Source: Roseibacillus sp.
GTDB lineage: Bacteria > Verrucomicrobiota > Verrucomicrobiae > Verrucomicrobiales > Akkermansiaceae
Direction: 5' to 3'
Assembly: GCA_002723015.1 (NCBI GenBank)
Contig: PBNG01000040.1
Span: forward strand, 1 to 27,904
Length of the DNA: 27,904 nucleotides
The notes under the pieces were generated by a model. That model had not been told where the DNA came from and did no database searches. It worked only from the letters and a program-made list of their open reading frames with translations. Positions 1 to 7,242 of the stretch are shown in pieces; positions within the stretch are counted from its first letter, which is position 1; each line of letters opens with the position of its first letter. The position numbers were made by a program, and so were the translations under genes.

Positions 1-1839
1 CACGAGGGGCCTCTGGAAATTAGCGTCTTTGGAAACAGGCTGGTGGCCTTCAATCCCCCACACCTGACCGTTTATACCGACATCAACAAGAACCTCATCT
101 TTGAGCCGGAAATAGACAAGCGCGAGAATATCCTGACCGGGTTCAAACGTCCTGAAAACGCTCAGGGGTTGCAGGAAATTATCGGAGGACCCGATGGGAG
201 ATGGTACTTTGGCCACGATCATAGCGGAGCGGAGCTGAAGGACAGGAGCGGAGTGAATTTTATCGTCACTGGCCCCCCCGAGAACGAGGTGCCGGAGAAG
301 GCGGAGAATCCTCGCGATCTGACCGGCAGGACCAGTGGAGATGGGAAGGTCTGGGTCGGAGGGTTCACGGCCGGCGTCAATACAGATGGCTCTGGGATGC
401 GCATCATGGGGCACGGGCTTCATCGTAGCCTCGGGCAGACGGTAACTTCCTTCGGAGACATGTTTCACAGTGACAGAAGCGACACCGGTTCCTGCCGGAT
501 CACGTGGCTCATGGAGGGGGGATTCCTCGGGTTCTTATCACCAGACGGCACCCGAACCTGGCAGGTCGACCAACGTCCTGGCCAACCAGATTCCGAAGCT
601 GAATGGCGGCAGTGGGACCCGGGAACCCTGCCCCCGGGGGACACCTACGAGAAAGGCGCGCCCAGCGGGATGTGCTTCTATGAAAATGGCGCCTTGCCAG
701 ACCGATATGCAGGCCTTCTCACCAGTTGTGATCCCCAGAGAGGAGAGGTCCTCGCCTATTTCCCCGCTCCGGAGAAATCAAATTTCAAACTCGAGCGCTT
801 CACGCTGCTGAAATCGCGGAGTCCTGATAGCTTTCATCCTGTTGATATTCTTGTCGGTGCCGATGGGGCCCTCTATCTGGCCGCTACCGATGCTCTGGAA
901 GAGCCCACCTCCTCGCAGGAGAACCCCTCTGGCGGGGGTAAGATCTTCAGAATTGCTCCAAAGAACTTCCGCCCCGAAATAAAAACATTACCTGCAGACT
1001 CCGTTAAGGGCGCTCTTGCCCTGCTCTCCAGCCCCGCCCAGAACGTGAGATTATCGGGATTCGAGATCCTTCGGGAAGCAGGGGAAAAGGCCCTTCCTGC
1101 GGTCCGGGACATGCTGGGGCACTACAATGGATACCTTCAGGCCCGAGCAGTCTGGCTTCTTCCCCACCTTGGAGCAGAAGGCCGACGCCTTGCCCGGAGC
1201 CTCCTGGAAAGCACGGATGCCTCGACCCGATTGCTGGCGTTCCGTGCTCTGCGGAGTGCCGGCGAAGACCTTCTGGGGGCAGGAGGACAGCTGATTCCGG
1301 GCGGATTGATCAGCAAGTTCTATGCTGACGAAGCCAGTCCTGCGGTCCGGCGGGAGGTCGTCCTCGCCCTGCGCGATACCGAACCCCAGCGTAAAGCCAC
1401 CTACGTAAGCTATTTCCTCCGGCGGTGCAGCCCAAGTGATCGGACCTATCTCGAAGCCTGTGGCCTTGCCTCCGAGGGTGCAGAGGAACTCATCTGGTCC
1501 AGGTTAAAGAGCATGGCGGGCATTTCACTCGCGCTCGAATGGCCTGAGGCATTCGCAAGAATCACGTGGCGGCTACGCCCGAGCACGGCCATTCTGGACC
1601 TCCGCAAACGAGCCCTCTCCGAACGTCTCTCTGAAGACGCAAGAATCATGGCCGTCGAAACACTCGCCTTCAGCCGTGACATAGAAGTAGTGCGAACTCT
1701 TATCGAAATCGCAAAGACGGAGGGGCGGATCGGAAAAGAAGCCAAGCGCTGGCTTCTCCACCTCGGCGAGACCCGGTGGAGCGATCTCAATCTTGCTCCT
1801 CTGCTCAAGGCACATGGACTCGCTGAGCAGGAAAACTAG
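1..1839 (+). CDS. PVC-type membrane-bound dehydrogenase-like propeller protein with HEAT repeats, 5' truncated
   Basis: The reading frame is open from base 1, so the start lies upstream; a GTG at 43 is in frame but residues before it (HEGPLEISVFG) already fit the family. About 613 residues are present. The first ~315 look like the beta-propeller of TIGR02604/DUF7133-type proteins: VYTDINKN, GPDGRWYFG, GKVWVGGF, TVTSFGDMF, EWRQWDPGTLPPGDTY and GADGALYLA followed by GKIFRIAP. From about residue 325 to the end the protein is helical with repeated Leu/Ala/Arg-rich segments typical of HEAT repeats. Many relatives end in a CxxCH heme domain; none is visible here, and the frame simply stops at TAG 1837-1839. 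The family is thought to act outside the cytoplasm in sugar or alcohol oxidation, but the substrate is unknown. The stop is only 33 nt before the sulfatase ATG, so cotranscription is likely. Family assignment is firm; function is inference. Confidence 0.8.
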   Translation, partial: HEGPLEISVFGNRLVAFNPPHLTVYTDINKNLIFEPEIDKRENILTGFKRPENAQGLQEIIGGPDGRWYFGHDHSGAELKDRSGVNFIVTGPPENEVPEKAENPRDLTGRTSGDGKVWVGGFTAGVNTDGSGMRIMGHGLHRSLGQTVTSFGDMFHSDRSDTGSCRITWLMEGGFLGFLSPDGTRTWQVDQRPGQPDSEAEWRQWDPGTLPPGDTYEKGAPSGMCFYENGALPDRYAGLLTSCDPQRGEVLAYFPAPEKSNFKLERFTLLKSRSPDSFHPVDILVGADGALYLAATDALEEPTSSQENPSGGGKIFRIAPKNFRPEIKTLPADSVKGALALLSSPAQNVRLSGFEILREAGEKALPAVRDMLGHYNGYLQARAVWLLPHLGAEGRRLARSLLESTDASTRLLAFRALRSAGEDLLGAGGQLIPGGLISKFYADEASPAVRREVVLALRDTEPQRKATYVSYFLRRCSPSDRTYLEACGLASEGAEELIWSRLKSMAGISLALEWPEAFARITWRLRPSTAILDLRKRALSERLSEDARIMAVETLAFSRDIEVVRTLIEIAKTEGRIGKEAKRWLLHLGETRWSDLNLAPLLKAHGLAEQEN

Positions 1840-1872
1840 TCCTTGCCGTCCGTGCCCATACTCCAGAGAGAT

Positions 1873-3390
1873 ATGAAGCTCGGAGCGTCTGTCCTTGTTC
1901 TTGCTCTTGGAGCGGGTTTTCAAGCGTGGTCTGGGACTCCACCCTCGCCACCGAACATCCTTCTCGTCTACACCGATGACCAGGGCTACGGAGACTCCAG
2001 CTGCCTCAACCCAAGCGCAAAGTTCAAGACCCCCCATCAGGATCGGCTCGCCCGGGAAGGCATGACCTTCACTGATGCCCATTGCTCCGATACCGTCTGC
2101 ACTCCCTCCCGCTATGGTCTGCTGACTGGACGATATAGCTGGCGGACGACCTTGAAGAGAGGGGTTTTTGGGGCAGAGCACCCCTGCCTGATTGCGCAGG
2201 GACGCACAACCCTCGCCTCTTTCCTGCGCGAGAATCGCTACCGGACAGCAATGGTCGGGAAGTGGCATCTGGGCATGGATTTTCCCGGTAGGCCAGAAGA
2301 TCGTGACTGGGCCCTTCCCGTTCAAGATATGCCTCTGGACAAAGGGTTTGACTATTTCTGGGGAATCCCTGCCTCATTGAATTACGGCATTCTCGCATGG
2401 TTTGAGGGCCGCTTCGCCGAGGTGCCTCCTTCCCAATGGACCCGGAAGAAAGCTAATCAGATCGCTCTCTCGGACTATCGCATCGCGCCTCCCTACCAAG
2501 CGAAGCACGCAGAAGGGCTGATGGAAGTTGCTCCTGACTTCGTCGATTCCCAGTGCCTTACTCGTTTCACCGAGCAGGCAGTCAACTGGATCGAATCCAT
2601 TGCGCAGGACGCCCGGAGTGGCCGGCCCTTCTTTCTCTATCTCCCCCTCACCTCACCTCATAAACCAGTGATTCCTCTCGAGCAGTTCCGCGGACAGGGC
2701 AACGCTGGAGCCTACGGCGAATTCATGATCGAGACGGACTGGCACCTCGGACAGCTGCTCGCCACACTCGACCGGGAAAAGCTCACGCATAACACAATCG
2801 TTATCTACACATCTGACAATGGACCAGAGAACACTTGGAGAGAACGCATCCGAAAATTCGATCACCATAGCGCCGGACCCTATCGAGGAGGCAAGCGCTC
2901 TGTCTACGAAGGTGGACACCGGGTGCCCTTCTTTCTACGCTGGCCGGATCAGGTGAAGCCTGGTTCCCACTGTCGGGAACCAATCTGCCAGACGGATCTC
3001 CTCGCCACATTTGCCGACATTCTCGGCCAACCGCTCCCCGGGAATGCAGCGGAGGACAGCATTAGCTTCCGCCAGGCCTGGCATGGTTCCACGGGACAGT
3101 CCTCCGCACGGGATCCCATCATTCATCATGGGGCGAATGGGCGTTTTGCGATTCGCAAGGACCACTGGAAACTCATCATGGAGAGCAGGAAAAAAGGCGA
3201 ACAAAGGGAACTCTACAATCTTGAAACGGATCCCAGCGAGAAACACAATGTTCTCGCCACAAACCCCGGTGTTGAGAAAGTTCTTCTTGCCCTCCTCATT
3301 GATATTGTCACCAGCGGATCCACCCGGGATGGGGCAACCACTAAGAATGATACCCCACCCTGGGCCGACCTCGTCTGGCTTCCCCGTTGA
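1873..3390 (+). CDS. Secreted sulfatase (arylsulfatase family, CTPSR active site)
   Basis: A 505-residue sulfatase of the alkaline-phosphatase superfamily that would hydrolyse sulfate esters outside the cytoplasm. I chose ATG 1873 over the in-frame TTG at 1843 because it directly opens a signal peptide (MKLGASVLVLALGAG, cleavage likely near residue 20) and follows a purine-rich CCAGAGAG. Visible family features: metal-binding TDD at 34-36, the formylglycine signature C76-T-P-S-R80 followed by YGLLTGRY, GKWHLG, and the second metal motif SDNG with D315 and N316. The C-terminal subdomain shows DHWKLI and ELYNLETDPSE, as in most S1 sulfatases. The canonical CxPSR predicts conversion of C76 to formylglycine. 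It sits just upstream of a second sulfatase of the same subfamily (the next ATG is 14 nt past this stop), so the two probably act together on one sulfated substrate, perhaps a polysaccharide. Substrate is not deducible. Confidence 0.92.
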   Translation: MKLGASVLVLALGAGFQAWSGTPPSPPNILLVYTDDQGYGDSSCLNPSAKFKTPHQDRLAREGMTFTDAHCSDTVCTPSRYGLLTGRYSWRTTLKRGVFGAEHPCLIAQGRTTLASFLRENRYRTAMVGKWHLGMDFPGRPEDRDWALPVQDMPLDKGFDYFWGIPASLNYGILAWFEGRFAEVPPSQWTRKKANQIALSDYRIAPPYQAKHAEGLMEVAPDFVDSQCLTRFTEQAVNWIESIAQDARSGRPFFLYLPLTSPHKPVIPLEQFRGQGNAGAYGEFMIETDWHLGQLLATLDREKLTHNTIVIYTSDNGPENTWRERIRKFDHHSAGPYRGGKRSVYEGGHRVPFFLRWPDQVKPGSHCREPICQTDLLATFADILGQPLPGNAAEDSISFRQAWHGSTGQSSARDPIIHHGANGRFAIRKDHWKLIMESRKKGEQRELYNLETDPSEKHNVLATNPGVEKVLLALLIDIVTSGSTRDGATTKNDTPPWADLVWLPR

Positions 3391-3404
3391 TTGCAGCCTT
3401 CGCG

Positions 3405-4826
3405 ATGCGCTATCTCCTCACCATTTTAACCCTTCTTGCAGCCAGCCTTACTCCCGCCCTTTCAGAGGGCAGGTTCCCACACATCCTGATTATCCTCGTG
3501 GACGACATGGGATACGGGGACCTGGGCGCTTATAATTCGAGCTCGAAGATTGCCACTCCCCACCTCGACAAGCTCGGTCGGGAGGGAATCCGCTTTACCG
3601 ACGCTCATGCCCCGGGCCCCTTGTGTCACCTTTCCCGATACGGTCTTCTCACGGGTCGATATCCCTTTCGAGCCAACACGGCCGCCTGGCGCAGGCAGCC
3701 CTCGATTAAGGAAGGGCAAATCACCATTGCTTCGCTCCTGAAGAACAAGGGCTACAACACTGCAATGGTAGGAAAATGGCATCTGGGGTTCAGGGAGGAC
3801 GGCTACGATAAGCCTCTTTCCGGGGGTCCGGTGGATGTTGGATTCAACTCGTTCTTCGGCATCAGGGCCTCGACGGATATTCCTCCTTATTTCTACATCC
3901 GAGGGAGCCGGGCGGTCCAGCAACCGACCAATAAGATCACAGCAAACAACAGCGACGGCTGGTCCCGGATCCAGGGAGCCTTCTGGAGAGCCGGGGGAAT
4001 AGCCCCTGACCTGAAGCTCGCAGAGGTTCTCCCACGGTTCACTGATGAGGCTATTTCCGTCATTAAAAGCCATTCACCCTCTGACCCCAAGCCTCTCTTT
4101 CTCTACCTCGCTTACCCCGCGCCTCATACCCCCTGGCTTCCCTCGCGCGAGTTCAAGGGAAAGACTGGCGCCGGAATGTACGGAGAATTCTGCAGCATGG
4201 TGGATGCCGAGGTCGGCAGGGTTTTGAAAGCACTGCAGGAGCAACAACTCGAGTCCGAAACCATGGTGATCTTTACCTCCGATAACGGGCCGGTCTGGTA
4301 CGATGCAGACGTAACACGGTTCGGACATGACTCTGCAGGGGGCCTCCGGGGAATGAAAGCGGACGCATGGGAGGCAGGTCACCGCATGCCCTTCCTGATT
4401 CGCTGGCCCGGGATAGTGAAACCGGAGTCGAGCTCCTCCCGTCTCATTTGCTTCACCGACCTGATGGCCACTTTCGCAGAGCTGACCGGAACCAAATTAC
4501 CGGGAGATGGAGTCCTCGACAGCGAAAGCTTCCTTCCTGCCCTCACCAATCCCTCCGCGGGACAAGTTCCACGGGGACCCATCGTGATGAAAGCCGGCAG
4601 CGGCGCCATGCTGATCAGGGAAGGAAAATGGAAGCTGATCGACCAGCTTGGCTCCGGGGGATTCTCAAGTCCCAAACGGGTCCGCCCTACGAAGGGGGGG
4701 CCTGAGGGTCAGCTATACGACCTCTCCAAGGATCCCTCCGAGAAAACAAACCTGTGGAGCGAGTATCCTGAGTTGGTCAGGAGCCTCCGCAAGCGTCTGA
4801 AGCAGATCGCAGGGAGCTCACCGTAA
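3405..4826 (+). CDS. Secreted sulfatase homologue with atypical CHLSR active-site motif
   Basis: A 473-residue sulfatase-family protein. ATG 3405 is preferred over TTG 3387, which overlaps the previous stop, because it starts a clean signal peptide (MRYLLTILTLLAASLTPALS). The fold signatures are intact: VDD at 32-34, GKWHLG, SDNG with D293 and N294, and the C-terminal KWKLID and QLYDLSKDPSE. It shares YGLLTGRY, GxYGEF, TSDNGP, AGHR-PF-IRWP and overall layout with the preceding gene, so the two are likely tandem paralogues. The odd point is the active-site motif, C74-H-L-S-R78: the Pro normally found two residues after the Cys is Leu (codon CTT, 3630-3632). Aerobic formylglycine-generating enzyme recognises CxPxR and the anaerobic radical-SAM enzyme tolerates CxAxR, so maturation here is uncertain. 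It could be an active sulfatase with relaxed recognition, or a non-sulfatase member. Family call is secure; activity is not. Confidence 0.88.
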   Translation: MRYLLTILTLLAASLTPALSEGRFPHILIILVDDMGYGDLGAYNSSSKIATPHLDKLGREGIRFTDAHAPGPLCHLSRYGLLTGRYPFRANTAAWRRQPSIKEGQITIASLLKNKGYNTAMVGKWHLGFREDGYDKPLSGGPVDVGFNSFFGIRASTDIPPYFYIRGSRAVQQPTNKITANNSDGWSRIQGAFWRAGGIAPDLKLAEVLPRFTDEAISVIKSHSPSDPKPLFLYLAYPAPHTPWLPSREFKGKTGAGMYGEFCSMVDAEVGRVLKALQEQQLESETMVIFTSDNGPVWYDADVTRFGHDSAGGLRGMKADAWEAGHRMPFLIRWPGIVKPESSSSRLICFTDLMATFAELTGTKLPGDGVLDSESFLPALTNPSAGQVPRGPIVMKAGSGAMLIREGKWKLIDQLGSGGFSSPKRVRPTKGGPEGQLYDLSKDPSEKTNLWSEYPELVRSLRKRLKQIAGSSP

Positions 4827-5010
4827 TTTATCTCTGGCAGGCGGTATTTTCCCCATGATCTGGCACGTCTGGCGGGAACCAATATCACGGCTCTGGGCCA
4901 AAACCGAATCCAGGGGCAAGAGCAGGGTTGACGGAGGGCCCGCAGAGTCTGAGGATCCGCGCCCCACTCACACACGACACCTCTTCTGGTGCACAAACCT
5001 ACACACGCTC
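4827..5010 (+). other. Intergenic region before metY, no recognised element
   Basis: This 184-nt gap holds an in-frame N-terminal extension of the next gene from ATG 4855, but the extension has no resemblance to the family and I treat it as untranslated. I looked for a SAM-type riboswitch because the downstream enzyme makes homocysteine, and saw no convincing conserved core. No confident promoter, hairpin-plus-T-run terminator or Shine-Dalgarno sequence was recognised. Confidence 0.4.
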
Positions 5011-6300
5011 ATGAACATAGAAACACTCTGTCTCCACGGGGGGCAGGAACCTGATCCTACCACGAATGCCCGCGCCGTTCCTCTTCATCGGACGACATCC
5101 TTTGTTTTCGACAGCACCGAACACGCCGCGAATCTCTTTGCGCTGAAGGAACTTGGGAACATCTACAGCCGGATCATGAACCCCACTCAAGCGGTCCTTG
5201 AGTCGAGGGTCGCTCTCCTTGAGGGAGCGCATGAGCTTGCGGCTCTGGCCCTCGGATCGGGGACAAGTGGGGTCTTCTACTCCATCATCAACCTTGCCCA
5301 GGCCGGTGACAACATCGTCTCCGCTCGCAATCTCTACGGTGGGTCCTACACGCAGTTCAACGACATCCTTCCCACCCTTGGGATCGAAGTGCGGTTCGTC
5401 GATTCGCAGGACCCCGATGCATTCGCTCGGGCTGCGGACGAAAATACCCGGGCCTTTTTCACCGAAACGGTTTCAAATCCTGCTCTTGAGGTGGCTGATC
5501 TCGAGGCCATCTCACAGCATGCCAGGGCCTGCGGGGTTCCCCTGATCGTGGACTCCACATTTTCTACTCCCTACCTCACCCGGCCGATCGAACACGGTGC
5601 TGACATTGTCGTGCATTCTCTCACAAAGTGGTTCGGCGGCCACGGCACAGGAATCGGAGGCGTCGTGGTGGACGCAGGCCGATTCAACTGGGGCGCGGGA
5701 AAACACCCACTCTATGATACCCCGGACTCCTCCTATCATGGCCTGCGCTGGGGCCATGACCTCCCCCCGGAGCTGTCTCCGCTCGCTTTTATCCTCCGGA
5801 TGCGGACTGTGCCCCTGCGAAATCTCGGAGCATGCATTTCTCCTGACAACGCATGGATTTTCCTACAGGGAATCGAAACCCTGCCCCTCCGGATGGAGCG
5901 CCACTGTGACAATGCTCTCGCCGTCGCAAGGCACCTGCAGGATCATGAGGCCGTGGAGTGGGTCCGCTACCCCGGGCTCGAGGACAGCCCAGAGCACGCG
6001 AAGAATGAGAAATACATCCGAGGTAAGGGCGGCGCCATGGTGGTCTTCGGCATCAAAGGTGGGGCAGATGCAGGAAAGGCCTTTATCGAGGCGCTTCAGC
6101 TGCACTCGCATCTTGCCAATGTCGGGGACGCGAAGTCCCTTGCTATCCACCCGGCGACCACAACCCATTCCCAGCTCTACGAGGAACAGCAGGCCGCAGG
6201 CGGGATCACACCCGAACTGATTCGTCTGTCGGTTGGCATCGAGAATATCGACGACATCGTGGCAGATCTCGATCAGGCCCTCGCAAAGACAGGCTCCTGA
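5011..6300 (+). CDS. metY: O-acetylhomoserine aminocarboxypropyltransferase (sulfhydrylase), MetY type
   Basis: A 429-residue cytoplasmic PLP enzyme of the Cys/Met metabolism family. MetY joins sulfide to O-acetylhomoserine to give homocysteine for methionine synthesis. The start at ATG 5011 (MNIETLCLHGGQEPDPTTNARA) matches the usual MetY N-terminus, and the length is normal for MetY (about 430) rather than for cystathionine gamma-synthase or lyase (about 380-400). Diagnostic stretches include TTSFVF, NIYSRIMNPT, GDNIVSARNLYGG, VDSTFSTPYL, the PLP-lysine segment VHSLTKWFGGHGTG with K206 as Schiff-base lysine, and the C-terminal LIRLSVGIENIDDIVADL. The CysE/CysK-type enzyme that would supply acetylated substrate or sulfide is not in the window. 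Its place between sulfatases and an SDR could be chance or could link released sulfate to sulfur assimilation after reduction. No Shine-Dalgarno is evident. Related gamma-elimination or homoserine-O-succinyl enzymes are less likely alternatives. Confidence 0.93.
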   Translation: MNIETLCLHGGQEPDPTTNARAVPLHRTTSFVFDSTEHAANLFALKELGNIYSRIMNPTQAVLESRVALLEGAHELAALALGSGTSGVFYSIINLAQAGDNIVSARNLYGGSYTQFNDILPTLGIEVRFVDSQDPDAFARAADENTRAFFTETVSNPALEVADLEAISQHARACGVPLIVDSTFSTPYLTRPIEHGADIVVHSLTKWFGGHGTGIGGVVVDAGRFNWGAGKHPLYDTPDSSYHGLRWGHDLPPELSPLAFILRMRTVPLRNLGACISPDNAWIFLQGIETLPLRMERHCDNALAVARHLQDHEAVEWVRYPGLEDSPEHAKNEKYIRGKGGAMVVFGIKGGADAGKAFIEALQLHSHLANVGDAKSLAIHPATTTHSQLYEEQQAAGGITPELIRLSVGIENIDDIVADLDQALAKTGS

Positions 6301-6365
6301 AGGGCGCTTCTGACTCCATAGCTCCCCGAGGGCACCGAGCAGTTTAATCCCCTGCACTACCAATC

Positions 6366-7142
6366 ATGCCCTACCCGGGTATCCAGCTTTTTGATCTCAA
6401 GGGACGCACCGCCCTCGTCACAGGCGGGTCAAAGGGGCTTGGCAAGGCTATCGCAGCCGGCTTTGCCTCCGCCGGAGCCTCGGTAGTGCTGGTCAGCCGG
6501 CATGGCGAGGAGGCGAGGAGCAGTGCGGCGGAGATTGCAACCGACCACGGTGGCAACGCGCTGGGGCTGGAGGCCGACATCACGGTCCCAGCGCAGATCG
6601 AGGCAATGATCTCCTCGGCCAGGGCTTCCTTCGGGAGTGTCGATATTCTCGTCAATAGCGCGGGCATCAACACGAGGGGCTCGATCGACGAAATTACGCT
6701 CGAGCAGTTCCAGGAACTCATGCAGATCAACGTGACCGGGACGTGGCTTTGCTGCAAAGCGGCTATTCCCTTCATGAGGGCTGCCGGCTGGGGACGAATC
6801 ATAAACCTGTCGAGCGCCATTGGCCTTGTCGGGGTGCCGCAGCGAACTCCCTACGCCTCGAGCAAGGGCGCGGTTACGCAGCTCACCCGGAGCCTTGCTC
6901 TCGAGCTGGCCGGCAGCGGAGTCCTCGTCAATGCGATCTGCCCCGGTCCATTCCTGACCGAGATGAACGCCCCTCTCAAGGACTCTGAGGAAGCCCAAAG
7001 GTTTATTGTCGACCGGACCGCTCTCAGGAGGTGGGGGAAACTTCCGGAAATTCAGGGCGCCGCCCTCTATCTTGCCAGCGAGGCAGCCAGCTACACTACC
7101 GGCAGCATGCTCAGTGTAGACGGGGGATGGACTGCCCAGTAA
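6366..7142 (+). CDS. Short-chain dehydrogenase/reductase (classical SDR)
   Basis: A 258-residue classical SDR, a cytoplasmic NAD(P)H-dependent oxidoreductase of hydroxyl or keto groups. Visible motifs: cofactor-binding TGGSKGLG at 19-26, the structural NSAG at 97-100, N122 in the IN-V segment, S150 in NLSSAIG, Y163 and K167 in YASSK, and the C-terminal PG after strand 6 plus the closing SVDGGWTAQ. The complete Asn-Ser-Tyr-Lys tetrad argues for an active enzyme. The overall pattern resembles gluconate 5-dehydrogenase or 3-oxoacyl-ACP-reductase-like sugar SDRs; with sulfatases and a sugar permease nearby, a role in sugar or uronate catabolism is the best inference, but FabG-like activity cannot be excluded. 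The N-terminus (MPYPGIQLFDLKGRTALVTGG) fits ATG 6366; no Shine-Dalgarno precedes it. It lies 65 nt after metY and 100 nt before the DUF1592 gene. Confidence 0.92.
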   Translation: MPYPGIQLFDLKGRTALVTGGSKGLGKAIAAGFASAGASVVLVSRHGEEARSSAAEIATDHGGNALGLEADITVPAQIEAMISSARASFGSVDILVNSAGINTRGSIDEITLEQFQELMQINVTGTWLCCKAAIPFMRAAGWGRIINLSSAIGLVGVPQRTPYASSKGAVTQLTRSLALELAGSGVLVNAICPGPFLTEMNAPLKDSEEAQRFIVDRTALRRWGKLPEIQGAALYLASEAASYTTGSMLSVDGGWTAQ

Positions 7143-7242
7143 GCCCTCCCCACTCGTCCAGTCATTCCAAGCTGCGACCGCATCACGCTATTACCGACTC
7201 GACAAGTGCGGTCCGACACGGCGTATTCAAGACTGCTCTGTT

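Noticed and set aside
1573..2325. 250-residue open frame on the minus strand
   Set aside because: It lies antisense across the propeller/HEAT gene end and the first sulfatase, both with strong family motifs; its translation has no recognisable domain.
4827..5010. SAM-type riboswitch upstream of metY
   Set aside because: Looked for because of gene function, but no conserved riboswitch core or terminator hairpin with T-run could be recognised by eye.
7199..7229. Promoter upstream of the DUF1592 gene (TCGACA, TATTCA)
   Set aside because: Both boxes are partial matches and the spacer of 19 nt is long; not better than chance.
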